Below are positions 1 to 8,130 of a stretch of 33,535 bases of DNA, piece after piece; within the stretch, counting starts at the first letter, position 1, and each line of letters begins with the position of its first letter. This DNA is from Acidobacteriota bacterium (lineage in GTDB: Bacteria > Acidobacteriota > Terriglobia > Terriglobales > Acidobacteriaceae). The notes beneath the pieces are model-generated. The model did no database searches. It saw only the letters and a list, made by a program, of their open reading frames with translations, and was not told the DNA's origin. The position numbers and the translations under genes are program-made. The stretch lies in contig QIAN01000011.1 in assembly GCA_003225005.1 (NCBI GenBank), forward strand, positions 1 to 33,535. Direction: 5' to 3'.

Positions 1-60
1 GTGTACATGAACCGGCCATTAGTTTCTCACGACATTCTCCAACAAATTGTTCAATGCTGA
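1..60 (+). CDS. C-terminal tail of an upstream gene (partial)
   Basis: Frame 1 is open from the window edge to a TGA at 58-60 and gives about 19 residues ending in QQIVQC. The stop overlaps the start of the deacetylase by seven bases (ATGCTGA at 54-60), the arrangement expected of translationally coupled genes. The tail is too short to identify a family. It could simply be a chance open stretch, but the overlap supports a gene belonging to the same polysaccharide operon. Confidence 0.4.
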   Translation: MYMNRPLVSHDILQQIVQC

Positions 61-1112
61 GGGCCGTCAAACTCGCGACTCTGGGGGGACTTCGAAGCAG
101 CGGTGTCTTCCGTTTGGTGGCGAACAGCCGATGGCGCAAGCAACGCTTGCTGATCCTCTGTTACCACGGCATAGCGCTTGCGGACGAGCATTGTTGGCGG
201 CCTAGGTTGTACCTGGATCCGCGGAAGTTGGATCAACGCCTGGAATTGTTGAAGCAAGGCGGCTATTCCGTGTTGCCACTGGATGAGGGTTTGGAGCGCC
301 TTCGCGATGGAGCCTTGCCAGCACGCAGTGTGGTTATTACATTTGACGACGGCATGTACGACTTCTACGCGCTGGCGTTTCCGCGGCTCAGGAATTACGG
401 CTTTCCCGTTACCGTCTATCAAACTACTTACTACACTTCATGCGAGCAGCCGGTGTTTAACCTAATGTGTTCCTACATGCTGTGGAAGCGTCGAGGCGAG
501 GTGATTGCGGATGGCGGAGAAGTTGGCCTTAAGGGAGCGCTGGATTTGCGAAACGAAATCGGCCGCCATAAGGTGGTGCGCGGTCTGATCGAAATTGCCG
601 AACGTGAGAATATGACTGGACTGCAGAAGGACGAGTTGGCCGCACGACTGGCTCGCTTCCTTAAGATCGATTACGACCACCTCAAAGCCACAAGAATTTT
701 GCAGTTGATGAATGCACGTGAGTTGCAGGAAGTGGCCAGAAATGGTGTCGACGTTCAGCTCCATACGCACCGCCACCGTACGCCGGAGGACGAGACATTA
801 TTTCGGCGGGAAATACAGGACAATCGTGCGCGTATTCATGACCTGATCTCAAGGCAGCCGGTTCACTTCTGCTATCCCAGCGGGGTGCACCGGCCGGGGT
901 TTCTTCCATGGCTGCGGGAGGAACACATCGTATCTGCGACCACGTGCGACGCTGGCCTGGCTACACGCGACAGCGAGAACCTCTTGTTGCCACGTTTCAT
1001 CGATAACCAGAATCGAACGCAAATCGAATTTGAGAGTTGGGTGACAGGAGTCGGTGATCTGCTGGCGTTTCGACGTGCGGCGAGCCAAAAGTATGTTCCA
1101 TCACCTGGCTAG
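54..1112 (+). CDS. Polysaccharide deacetylase family protein (NodB homology), copy 1
   Basis: The 352-residue protein carries the NodB/CE4 hallmarks. A beta-strand with CYHGI lies near residue 36, the metal/catalytic TFDDG motif at 96-100, the H-x3-H zinc pair HTHRH at 237-241, and HFCYPSG near 271. CE4 enzymes remove N- or O-acetyl groups from polysaccharides or lipid-linked sugars using a divalent metal. An insert of roughly 100 residues separates TFDDG from HTHRH, as in the second deacetylase at 5011-6027, so the two look like paralogues. No signal peptide is evident, which suggests a cytoplasmic or membrane-surface substrate such as a lipid-linked glycan intermediate. The ATG at 54 overlaps the preceding stop. 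The specific substrate is unknown. Confidence 0.9.
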   Translation: MLRAVKLATLGGLRSSGVFRLVANSRWRKQRLLILCYHGIALADEHCWRPRLYLDPRKLDQRLELLKQGGYSVLPLDEGLERLRDGALPARSVVITFDDGMYDFYALAFPRLRNYGFPVTVYQTTYYTSCEQPVFNLMCSYMLWKRRGEVIADGGEVGLKGALDLRNEIGRHKVVRGLIEIAERENMTGLQKDELAARLARFLKIDYDHLKATRILQLMNARELQEVARNGVDVQLHTHRHRTPEDETLFRREIQDNRARIHDLISRQPVHFCYPSGVHRPGFLPWLREEHIVSATTCDAGLATRDSENLLLPRFIDNQNRTQIEFESWVTGVGDLLAFRRAASQKYVPSPG

Positions 1113-1184
1113 ACGCTCTAGATCGCTGCAGATTCTGCGGTCCGACTCTGAACGCAATATCAAGCAACTGTCATTGGAGGACCG

Positions 1185-1997
1185 CTATCTCTCGGTTTCA
1201 GCCGCAGTGTGATGAATGTGAGGTTCAAGCACAGAGCGTAACGCAGCCTTCAGATGTGGTCCACCAGCCAGCAGGCCGGAGAGGAGCGGATTCCTATTGT
1301 TGGCGGTGAGAACGGTGTTGTCGAGAGTACTGACAAAGCCGCCCGCACTCTGGACCAGAGCTGCGCCGGCCACAACATCCCATTCGTTCTTAGGCGTAAG
1401 TGTGAAGGTGATGTCCGCGAGTCCGGCGGAAACCAGTGCCAATTTGTAAGCAACCGAACCCATTACCTGGACCTTAAACGGCGCATTCTCAAATGGCGCC
1501 CATTCGCCGCGCTTTACCTCGCTGCGGCTGGCGAGTACTAAAGCACCATCGAGGGTTTTGCGCTGGCTGGGACGGGTCGGGGATCCGTTGTAGGTAACGC
1601 CGCTGCCAATCGCTCCCAGGAATTTCTCCCGAGTGGCTGGGTTATAGATTCCTCCAGCCACCGGCCGACCATTCTCCACGCATCCGATTGAGACGCAGAA
1701 CTCAGGCAGGCCCTGCACAAACTCACGCGTGCCATCGAGAGGATCGACCACCCATACCCGCCGCTTGCCAAGCCGCGAGAAGTCATCCACGCTCTCCTCG
1801 GAGAGCCAGCCTTCCCCGTCACGCAAAAGGTTCTCGCGAAGTACTGCGTCTACAGCGCGATCAGCCTCGGTGACGGGATCATGGCCGGCTTTGAATTCTG
1901 CCTCGATGGCGCCAGCAGTGAAGCGACTGAAGACATCGCGCGCTGCTTCGAGCGCGTTGTCGATGCGAGTGAGAATTTCCGGATAAGCTGATGTCAT
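1185..1997 (-). CDS. cysQ: CysQ-like 3'(2'),5'-bisphosphate nucleotidase (inositol monophosphatase family)
   Basis: The 270-residue protein has the full lithium-sensitive phosphatase signature: DPVTEAD at 40-46, SEES near 66-69, DPLDGT at 85-90 with REFVQG following, and the second metal site WDVVAG at 206-211. The REF after DPLDGT is typical of CysQ/PAP phosphatases, which convert 3'-phosphoadenosine 5'-phosphate to AMP, though an inositol or histidinol phosphatase role cannot be ruled out from sequence alone. It is the last gene of an operon with Sat-CysC and a TauE-type permease, starting 20 bp after the permease stop. In that setting it would remove the PAP released by sulfotransferases, which otherwise inhibits them. 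Confidence 0.85.
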   Translation of the reverse strand: MTSAYPEILTRIDNALEAARDVFSRFTAGAIEAEFKAGHDPVTEADRAVDAVLRENLLRDGEGWLSEESVDDFSRLGKRRVWVVDPLDGTREFVQGLPEFCVSIGCVENGRPVAGGIYNPATREKFLGAIGSGVTYNGSPTRPSQRKTLDGALVLASRSEVKRGEWAPFENAPFKVQVMGSVAYKLALVSAGLADITFTLTPKNEWDVVAGAALVQSAGGFVSTLDNTVLTANNRNPLLSGLLAGGPHLKAALRSVLEPHIHHTAAETER

Positions 1998-2017
1998 GAG
2001 GTCCTTTGAAGCGCGGC

Positions 2018-2794
2018 TCAGAAAGCCGGCCAGAGCATCCTGGCACCAGTAAGCAGCAGGAGAGTGCAGAGAATGCGCCGTAACCAGAGCATGGGCACGC
2101 GCGTGCTGAGGTGAGAACCGAGAAGTCCTCCGGGTATGGAACCGATCAGGAGCGACAAGACTAGCTTGGAATCGACGTTGCCAAGATGAAAGTGCAGAAT
2201 CCCGGTAACGCCCGTAAGGACGACAGCGTGGACCACGTCAGTGCCAACGTTGACCTTGGGGGGATAGCTGTAAAAAAGCAGCAGAAGCATCATGATGATG
2301 CTGCCCGAGCCCACCGAAGTCATGCCCACCAAAAAGCCCGCCACTAGACCAATCACCGACATGCCCACGAAAGATTTCATGGTTGGCGGCCGATTGGCCA
2401 CATTTTCCTCGATGCGTTTCTGAAATAGCAACAACGTCGGAATGACGATCAGCAAGATCCCGATCGTTATCTTGATAAAGTCATTGACGCCATTACCATA
2501 GAGCGAACGAATATGGGTCAGCAGAGCGACTCCGCCGATTGAGCCGGGAACACTTCCGACCGCGAGGGCAATCACCACCTTGCGGCGGACAGTGTCTTTT
2601 TTCAAGTGCAGTAGGCCGGCGGGAATCTTGGTGAAGAAGTTAAAGAGAGCATCGGAGCCCACAGCAACGATGGCCGGCACTCTCAGTCCAAAGATCAGAA
2701 TCGGCAGAAGCAACACCCCGCCCCCGATGCCGGTGAGCCCGATAAGAACGCCAACGACAAACCCTACAAGAATTTTGGTGGCAATTAGAGGCAT
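2018..2794 (-). CDS. Sulfite exporter TauE/SafE family membrane protein
   Basis: The 258-residue hydrophobic protein begins with a glycine-rich helix (GLTGIGGG near residues 19-26) and has the two-fold repeat typical of TauE/SafE/DUF81 permeases. A second glycine-rich segment (GMTSVGSGS) occurs about 140 residues later. About eight membrane helices are apparent. Family members move sulfite, sulfonates, sulfoacetate or related anions across the inner membrane. Lying between Sat-CysC (33 bp upstream) and CysQ (20 bp downstream), it is probably a sulfate importer or a sulfur-oxyanion exporter serving PAPS formation. Direction and substrate are inference. The start is an ATG. Confidence 0.85.
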   Translation of the reverse strand: MPLIATKILVGFVVGVLIGLTGIGGGVLLLPILIFGLRVPAIVAVGSDALFNFFTKIPAGLLHLKKDTVRRKVVIALAVGSVPGSIGGVALLTHIRSLYGNGVNDFIKITIGILLIVIPTLLLFQKRIEENVANRPPTMKSFVGMSVIGLVAGFLVGMTSVGSGSIIMMLLLLFYSYPPKVNVGTDVVHAVVLTGVTGILHFHLGNVDSKLVLSLLIGSIPGGLLGSHLSTRVPMLWLRRILCTLLLLTGARMLWPAF

Positions 2795-2827
2795 GACAGC
2801 TCTACTTAACCTAGCGCACCTTACTTC

Positions 2828-4573
2828 TCAAATGGGCTGCCCATTGACGCCGATGAAACCTTCGCGCTCGAGGTACAGAATGATCTCCTGCGCTGCTTCC
2901 TCGGGTGAAAGCTCGCCGGTGTTGATTACTACTTCGGCGTCCGGCGGCACTTCGTACGGATCGGAAATGCCCGTGAACTCTTTGAGTATTCCAGCCCGAG
3001 CTTTGGCATAAAGACCCTTGCGATCGCGCTGCTCGCAGACTTCCACCGACGTGGCCACATGGACGAGAACGAATCCGCCGTAAGGCTCGATCATCTGACG
3101 CACGTGCTTACGGGTTGCATCGTAGGGTGCGATGGGAGCACAGATGGCTATGCCACCGTTCTTGGTGATCTCTGAAGCGACGTAGCCAATGCGCCGGATG
3201 TTGATGTCGCGGTGCTCTTTCGAGAATCCCAGCTCCGAAGAAAGATGCTTGCGCACCAGGTCCCCGTCGAGGATTGTCACCGGTCGTCCGCCGACTTCAA
3301 GAAACTTGGTCAGCAGCACGTTGGCGATGGTTGACTTACCCGAACCTGAAAGGCCGGTGAAGAAAATCGTTACACCCTGCTTAGCTCGTGGTGGAAAGCT
3401 GCGGCGCAGCTCATGCACGACTTCGGGGTAGGTAAACCAACCGGGGATGTCGCGACCCTCATTGAGCCGCTGGCGCAGTTCCGTCCCAGAAATATTTAGG
3501 ACGCGGTCTCCGTTCTTCACTTCGTCATCGGGCACATATTTGTCGTGATCCTCGAGGTACACCATCATATTGAAGGGGACTATGGTGACACCGATGTCAG
3601 ATTCGTGCTTCTTCAAAACTTCCTGGGCCTCATAGGGTCCATAGAAGGGCTTCCCGTCGGTGTCCTTGCCAGGTCCGGCGTGGTCGCGGCCGACGATGAA
3701 GTGTGTACAGCCATGATTTTTCCGGATGAGCGCGTGCCAGATGGCCTCGCGCGGTCCGCCCATGCGCATCGCGAGCGGCAGCAGAGATAATTTCACGGTT
3801 CCCTGCGGATACTTCGAAAGCAGTAACTGGTAGCAACGGACGCGGGTGTAGTAGTCCACGTCGCCGGGTTTGGTCATGCCTACAACGGGTTGAATCAGCA
3901 AATTCGCTTCTACCTGCTTCGCGGCCCGGAACGTCAGTTCGACGTGGGCGCGGTGCATGGGGTTCCGAGTCTGAAACGCGACCACACGACGCCAGCCCTG
4001 GCGCGCGAATTCGGCGCGTAATTCTGCGGGAGTGAAGCGCAGTGTGCGGAAGTCATAATGCGCAGGCTCCTGCACGCCCTCTACGCGGCCGCCGACGTAC
4101 CATGGATTCGCCTTGTTTATGGCATAGTCGGCGCCGGGATGCGCGGCGCTGGTGCTGCCGAATACTGCCTTGGCCTCGGCCTTTCGATCCGGCTGCCAAA
4201 CGTCCTCGACGTGAAGCACGGCCAGCATCACGCCTTCGGCGTCGCGCAATGCAACCTTGCTGCCTCCCGGGGTAAGCTTCTTGGCAAACTCCTCAGTGAT
4301 GTCAAGCGTGATCGGCATCGGCCACAGAACGCCACTTGCCAGTCGCATGTCGTGGCAGACGCCTCCGTAATCGGCACGCGTCATAAAACCGCGCAGCGGA
4401 GAAAATCCGCCGCTCATCAGGAGTTCGAGATCACAGAGCTGCCGCGAAGTTAAGTCCCAGGAAGGCCATTCTCGGGAATGAGCTTTGAGGTCGGCCGCGT
4501 GTTTTACATCGACGTAAAGGTCAACGAGTTCTCCGCCGTGTGCGGCAATAAGATGGCTGGTAGAAGAGCTCAA
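2828..4573 (-). CDS. sat-cysC: Bifunctional sulfate adenylyltransferase / adenylylsulfate kinase (Sat-CysC fusion)
   Basis: The 581-residue protein combines an N-terminal ATP sulfurylase with a C-terminal APS kinase. Sulfurylase motifs are QTRNP at 201-205, HRAH at 207-210, GRDH at 295-298 and ISGTELR near 361. The kinase begins around 400 with P-loop GLSGSGKST at 407-415, then a DGD site near 434. The two domains make APS from sulfate and ATP and then PAPS, the universal sulfate donor. The start is a TTG at 4573, supported by AGGAGG (complement of 4583-4588) nine bases upstream. No PAPS or APS reductase or sulfite reductase lies in the window, while three sulfotransferases do, so PAPS is probably used for sulfation rather than only for cysteine synthesis. 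Confidence 0.95.
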   Translation of the reverse strand: MSSSTSHLIAAHGGELVDLYVDVKHAADLKAHSREWPSWDLTSRQLCDLELLMSGGFSPLRGFMTRADYGGVCHDMRLASGVLWPMPITLDITEEFAKKLTPGGSKVALRDAEGVMLAVLHVEDVWQPDRKAEAKAVFGSTSAAHPGADYAINKANPWYVGGRVEGVQEPAHYDFRTLRFTPAELRAEFARQGWRRVVAFQTRNPMHRAHVELTFRAAKQVEANLLIQPVVGMTKPGDVDYYTRVRCYQLLLSKYPQGTVKLSLLPLAMRMGGPREAIWHALIRKNHGCTHFIVGRDHAGPGKDTDGKPFYGPYEAQEVLKKHESDIGVTIVPFNMMVYLEDHDKYVPDDEVKNGDRVLNISGTELRQRLNEGRDIPGWFTYPEVVHELRRSFPPRAKQGVTIFFTGLSGSGKSTIANVLLTKFLEVGGRPVTILDGDLVRKHLSSELGFSKEHRDINIRRIGYVASEITKNGGIAICAPIAPYDATRKHVRQMIEPYGGFVLVHVATSVEVCEQRDRKGLYAKARAGILKEFTGISDPYEVPPDAEVVINTGELSPEEAAQEIILYLEREGFIGVNGQPI

Positions 4574-5010
4574 ATCAGTGAACCTCCTGGGTTCAATATC
4601 GTAAAAAGCTTAGGCTATTATGGGAGTCGTGCCCGGTCCAAATGACCCCGCGGGCATTCCAAAATTCTGCCACTGGCGAAGAATAGCGCCAAAGTTCATA
4701 CAGAACAGAAGCTTTAAGCGATACGTGTAGCAATTGGTGTTCCTCTTGCCGAGGGATGGCAGATAATAAGGTGATGGATATAAAGGTACTTACGGCTTTC
4801 TCTCGTTTGGGGCCCAGCAGAGAAAAGCAAAAGTGAAAACCGCTGCGTCAAGCATACTTTAACCATCCTAAGTGCGGCTCGTCAATAGTGTAATTTCTTG
4901 CATACGGGTGCTGTTTGAGGCTGCTGTCTGGGTAACGTCACCTCTGGTTTTCGTAGGGTCAGTCGAGCGGCCAACGGCTTCTCGGTTAGACTACAGATCG
5001 TATCAGTTTG
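4574..5010. other. Divergent intergenic region between sat-cysC and deacetylase 2
   Basis: These 437 bases separate the minus-strand sulfate-activation operon from the plus-strand deacetylase. They contain the ribosome binding site of sat-cysC (complement of 4583-4588). A possible -10 box CATAAT lies on the minus strand (complement of 4617-4622), about 45 bases before the TTG start, but no good -35 hexamer sits at the right distance. No coding potential, riboswitch or terminator was recognised. Confidence 0.5.
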
Positions 5011-6027
5011 GTGAACATCTATTCTTCGCAAAAGATGAAGAACCTGGCAAGGACGGCGGTGCTCCGCAGCGGTGTGTTACGGATGATAAGGGGCCTTCGG
5101 GGCCGTGGCGCCGCCATTCTCATGTATCACTCCGTGACGGAGGATCCCCGGTGCCAAGATATCTTCCTCGGCGGCATTATCCATTCTCGGAGTGCGTTTC
5201 GCGGGCAGATGGAGCTACTGGCGCGACAATACCGTCCCACAAGCCTGGAACAGGTGAGGCGGTTTGTTCGCGGAGAAAGTGATATTCCCGACGGCGCAGT
5301 TGTGGTCACTTTTGATGATGGCTATGTCGACAACTACGAGATCGCTGCTCCTATCCTGAACGAGGTCGGAATTCCGGCAACGTTTTACGTAATAGTCGGA
5401 TGTGTGGAGCAGGGCAAACTTCCATGGGTGGCGCGTTTGCGCTTTATCTTTCGTACCACCAAGAAAGTCAGGTGGGCCGACTCCTCAGGTAAGGTTTGGC
5501 CGCTGTCCAGCGAGGTCGAGCGGGACAAGGCGTACCTGTTTTCCTGCGACGCGTGTTGCAAGCTGGCGGGCTTGGCCCAAGAAAAGTATGTTGCTTGCCT
5601 CGAGGACGAACTGGATGCCCGAGTGCCCGTCGAGTCGGGTGCGCTCATGTTGAACTATGACCAAGTCCGAGAATTAACGCGGCAAGGACATATCGTGGGT
5701 TCGCACACCATGACTCATCCGAACATGGCGCACGTCAGTCTTGAGGAGGCAAGCTTTGAAATGACCGAGTCGAAGAAGCGCCTCGAGCGACAGCTGGAAG
5801 CTGCGGTTACACACTTCTCGTATCCATGCCCCGCGTTATCCCCGCACTGGACGGAGCAAACCGTGGCGGCAAGCCGCGATGCTGGATACGAGACTGCCGT
5901 GACTACAGATGGGGGCTTGGCACGCAAGGGCGAGAACCCCCTGTCGCTCAACCGCATTCGTCCCACAAAAACAGTGGAAGGGCTGCGCTGGAACCTTGAA
6001 TGTGCATTCGCCAGACGAACGGTTTGA
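5011..6027 (+). CDS. Polysaccharide deacetylase family protein (NodB homology), copy 2
   Basis: The protein of about 338 residues has LMYHSV near residue 38, TFDDG near 100, the H-x3-H metal pair in SHTMTH near 231, and HFSYP near 275, all CE4/NodB hallmarks. Possible starts are TTG 5008, GTG 5011 and ATG 5035; none has a strong ribosome binding site, and the ATG would give 330 residues. Like copy 1 it has an insert of about 100 residues between the first two motifs and no clear signal peptide. The frame continues directly, after a single TGA at 6025-6027, into sequence resembling the N-terminal part of the following ATP-grasp enzyme. It probably deacetylates a glycan intermediate made by this locus. 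Confidence 0.88.
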   Translation: MNIYSSQKMKNLARTAVLRSGVLRMIRGLRGRGAAILMYHSVTEDPRCQDIFLGGIIHSRSAFRGQMELLARQYRPTSLEQVRRFVRGESDIPDGAVVVTFDDGYVDNYEIAAPILNEVGIPATFYVIVGCVEQGKLPWVARLRFIFRTTKKVRWADSSGKVWPLSSEVERDKAYLFSCDACCKLAGLAQEKYVACLEDELDARVPVESGALMLNYDQVRELTRQGHIVGSHTMTHPNMAHVSLEEASFEMTESKKRLERQLEAAVTHFSYPCPALSPHWTEQTVAASRDAGYETAVTTDGGLARKGENPLSLNRIRPTKTVEGLRWNLECAFARRTV

Positions 6028-6180
6028 CATCGCGAGCGGAGCAATGATCGATCAGCGGGACGCGCCGGTCACTGGGTAGCCGTCGGTGCCAACCGTGGAA
6101 TATTCGCCGCCGCAAAACTGTCCCGCTTCTGTCGAGCCACTCTCGACTACCCGGTTTCGACTGAAGACGCGGAGGCATTC
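6028..6180 (+). pseudogene. Start-less N-terminal extension of the ATP-grasp reading frame
   Basis: In the same frame as both the deacetylase stop (6025-6027) and the ATP-grasp ORF, this stretch encodes GRAGHWVAVGANRG around 6060-6099, then a segment ending STEDAEAFLG. This resembles the Rossmann-like pre-ATP-grasp domain that normally opens this family. It contains no ATG, GTG or TTG in frame, and the first strand of the domain (a hydrophobic stretch followed by the RSLG-type helix) appears to be missing. Either the gene lost its 5' end by a small deletion, translation starts at a rare codon, or the sequence has an error here. Confidence 0.45.
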
Positions 6181-7188
6181 TTGGGGTCGGTTATCGAGTT
6201 TTCTCGCGGCCACGCGATCGACCTGATCATACCGATTACAGATTGGACTCTGGGACCGCTCTCAACTCAGCGCGATCGATTCCGCGACATTTGCCGACTG
6301 GCTCTGCCGGCGCACAGTTCATTAGAAGCGGTCTCGGACAAACACCGGACCATCCAGCTGGCTCAGTCACTTGGTATTGAAGTTCCGAGGACTTGGATGA
6401 TCGAATCAATCTCGGATCTCGCAGCGCCGAAGCACTTTTCGTTCCCTGTGGTCGTGAAAGACCGCTTTTCTGTCCGCTGGTCGTGTGGGAAGGCAGTGTT
6501 TGGATCGGTGGCTTACGCATACTCCGAGGGCGAACTCAAAAGTAAAGTCACAGAGCGGCTGCGAGCCGCCTGCGACGTCCTAGTCCAGGAATTTGTCGCG
6601 GGAGTGGGAATCGGTTTCGCTTGCTTTGTTGTGAACGGAAAAGTGCTCCTGCCCTTCGCATGGCAAAGGATTAGGGAAATAGACCCCAGGGGTTCGGGGA
6701 GCAGTTGCAGAAAGTCCATCGTACTCGATGAACAAATTGTGCTCCTCAGCGATCGTTTGATCTCAAACATCGGTTTCGAGGGCATTGCGATGGTGGAGTA
6801 CAAGAAGACAAAGGATGGCCGACTGGTGCTGATGGAGATCAATGGCCGACCGTGGGGATCGATCGCGCTCCCGATTGCCAGCGGGATTGATTATCCGCGG
6901 TACTTAATCGACTGGTATTTACTGGGCACCCTCCCGCCCAAGGACATCCCGTACAACACCGCTGTCACGTGTCGCCGTCTAGTAAGCGAGTTGACCCATT
7001 TGAGGAACTTGCGCGCGCCAAAGCCCGCTAACTGGCCAGGCGAGTACCCGAGTCTTTGGGGCAGTTTGGCGAGAATGGCAGTCCCTTGGTACCCAGGATT
7101 GCACTATGACGACCTGTGGCTTTCCGATCTCCATCCCGGAGTCGCCGAGATAAAACATTGGTTTCAGAGTCAAATGAAACGCGATTGA
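6181..7188 (+). CDS. ATP-grasp domain protein (carboxylate-amine ligase type), possibly 5'-truncated
   Basis: From a TTG at 6181 the frame gives 335 residues. It has the DK..T....LGI.VPRT segment (53-71) that opens the ATP-grasp fold in these enzymes, a FPVVVK lysine strand near 88-93, the QEFVAG hinge, and the metal-binding MEINGRPWGS near the C-terminal third. ATP-grasp enzymes join a carboxylate to an amine through an acyl-phosphate. In polysaccharide clusters they may attach amino acids or similar groups to sugars, but the substrate here cannot be read from sequence. The pre-ATP-grasp domain is partly encoded upstream without a start codon, so the protein made may be truncated. It converges on sulfotransferase 1, with 15 bases between them. 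Confidence 0.75.
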   Translation: MGSVIEFSRGHAIDLIIPITDWTLGPLSTQRDRFRDICRLALPAHSSLEAVSDKHRTIQLAQSLGIEVPRTWMIESISDLAAPKHFSFPVVVKDRFSVRWSCGKAVFGSVAYAYSEGELKSKVTERLRAACDVLVQEFVAGVGIGFACFVVNGKVLLPFAWQRIREIDPRGSGSSCRKSIVLDEQIVLLSDRLISNIGFEGIAMVEYKKTKDGRLVLMEINGRPWGSIALPIASGIDYPRYLIDWYLLGTLPPKDIPYNTAVTCRRLVSELTHLRNLRAPKPANWPGEYPSLWGSLARMAVPWYPGLHYDDLWLSDLHPGVAEIKHWFQSQMKRD

Positions 7189-7203
7189 ATTCTTGCTTGT
7201 AGT

Positions 7204-8130
7204 TCAGCGGGTAGTGCGGTTCGCTTCGCTCTTGCCAGCGCTTGCCGATGGGAATCTTGCAATTTCAGCTTCTAGTTCGTATCCGAGTGTGGTCATCACA
7301 GTCCCCCAAGCGGCTTCGATTGATGCGACGGAAGCGGGCGAAAGCACCGATTTCCACGTTCCTGCTTTTGCACTACGTACAAAAGGTTTGTCATGACGGG
7401 TTCTCTTGGTGAGGATCCAGTCGGCGCTTTGCTCCTTTTCAAGAGCTCGCATACGCTCATGTGAACTACGATCGACGGCTCTCTGGAGCTTCTCGGAACT
7501 TACGTCAATCGGTCCCAACGAACACTTGTTCAGGAACTGAGCTATGCGTGCCAGTTCACGCATAGCATCTCGCTGCATGTCCTCGTAGCGCAGAAGTAAG
7601 AACTCAGGACGGTTCTGACGCAGGAGTATCCAGCTCAGGACGTGGTCTGCCCACGATCCCCACCTTGTGTCGAATTCGGCGTTGATGAAGCGAGGAACGA
7701 AATCTTCCATTGGATAATCGTCCGGGATATTTCCAGCTTTGACGTTGTGGTGGTAAAAAGAGACCGCGACGTCCCGGGGATCTCGGACGATGTAGATGAT
7801 CCGGCGATAGTGGGGCTGGAAACACTCGTGACTTTTGAGAATGCGAGGCGGTGGCAACCGACGCATACGGTGGTCAGGATTGAAATAGATTTCAGGAATG
7901 CGTGACTCGATGTTGGTAAAGGTGACGGGTTCGTCCTGATGGAGAAGATTGCCGATGAGAAATCGCGTCCAAGTATTTCCTGATCTGGGATAAGAGACCA
8001 GAAATACATCATCGGGGAAGACTGTCAGGTTCCGTCCGGCAAACTGGCGTCCCATCAGAACGCGGCCAATCTGCCCAATGACTCGAATCGCTCTACGCAA
8101 GTTTCCGTCGGTCGGTTGCAGCTTGTTCAT
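7204..8130 (-). CDS. PAPS-dependent sulfotransferase 1 (Sulfotransfer_1 family)
   Basis: The 308-residue protein has the 5'-phosphosulfate loop YPRSGNTW at 47-54, the catalytic-base region KSH at 99-101, the 3'-phosphate site VRDPRD at 115-120 with serine 124, the RYED motif near 181, and AKAGTWK at 254-260. The last corresponds to the RKGxxGxWK loop of cytosolic sulfotransferases. The enzyme transfers sulfuryl groups from PAPS to hydroxyls or amines of an acceptor, presumably a sugar in this locus. Its ATG overlaps the phosphatase stop (ATGA at 8127-8130), so the two are probably translationally coupled. It is the last gene of the minus-strand glycan run. No signal peptide is seen, so it should act in the cytoplasm. 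Confidence 0.92.
   Translation of the reverse strand: MNKLQPTDGNLRRAIRVIGQIGRVLMGRQFAGRNLTVFPDDVFLVSYPRSGNTWTRFLIGNLLHQDEPVTFTNIESRIPEIYFNPDHRMRRLPPPRILKSHECFQPHYRRIIYIVRDPRDVAVSFYHHNVKAGNIPDDYPMEDFVPRFINAEFDTRWGSWADHVLSWILLRQNRPEFLLLRYEDMQRDAMRELARIAQFLNKCSLGPIDVSSEKLQRAVDRSSHERMRALEKEQSADWILTKRTRHDKPFVRSAKAGTWKSVLSPASVASIEAAWGTVMTTLGYELEAEIARFPSASAGKSEANRTTR

Noticed and set aside
1137-1185. Inverted repeat GCGGTCC ... GGACCGC between deacetylase 1 and cysQ as a terminator
   Set aside because: Only seven base pairs with a 35-base loop and no T-tract on either strand.
4872-5282. A 136-codon frame overlapping the start of deacetylase 2
   Set aside because: Most of it overlaps the CE4 gene in another frame, and the rest has no family features.
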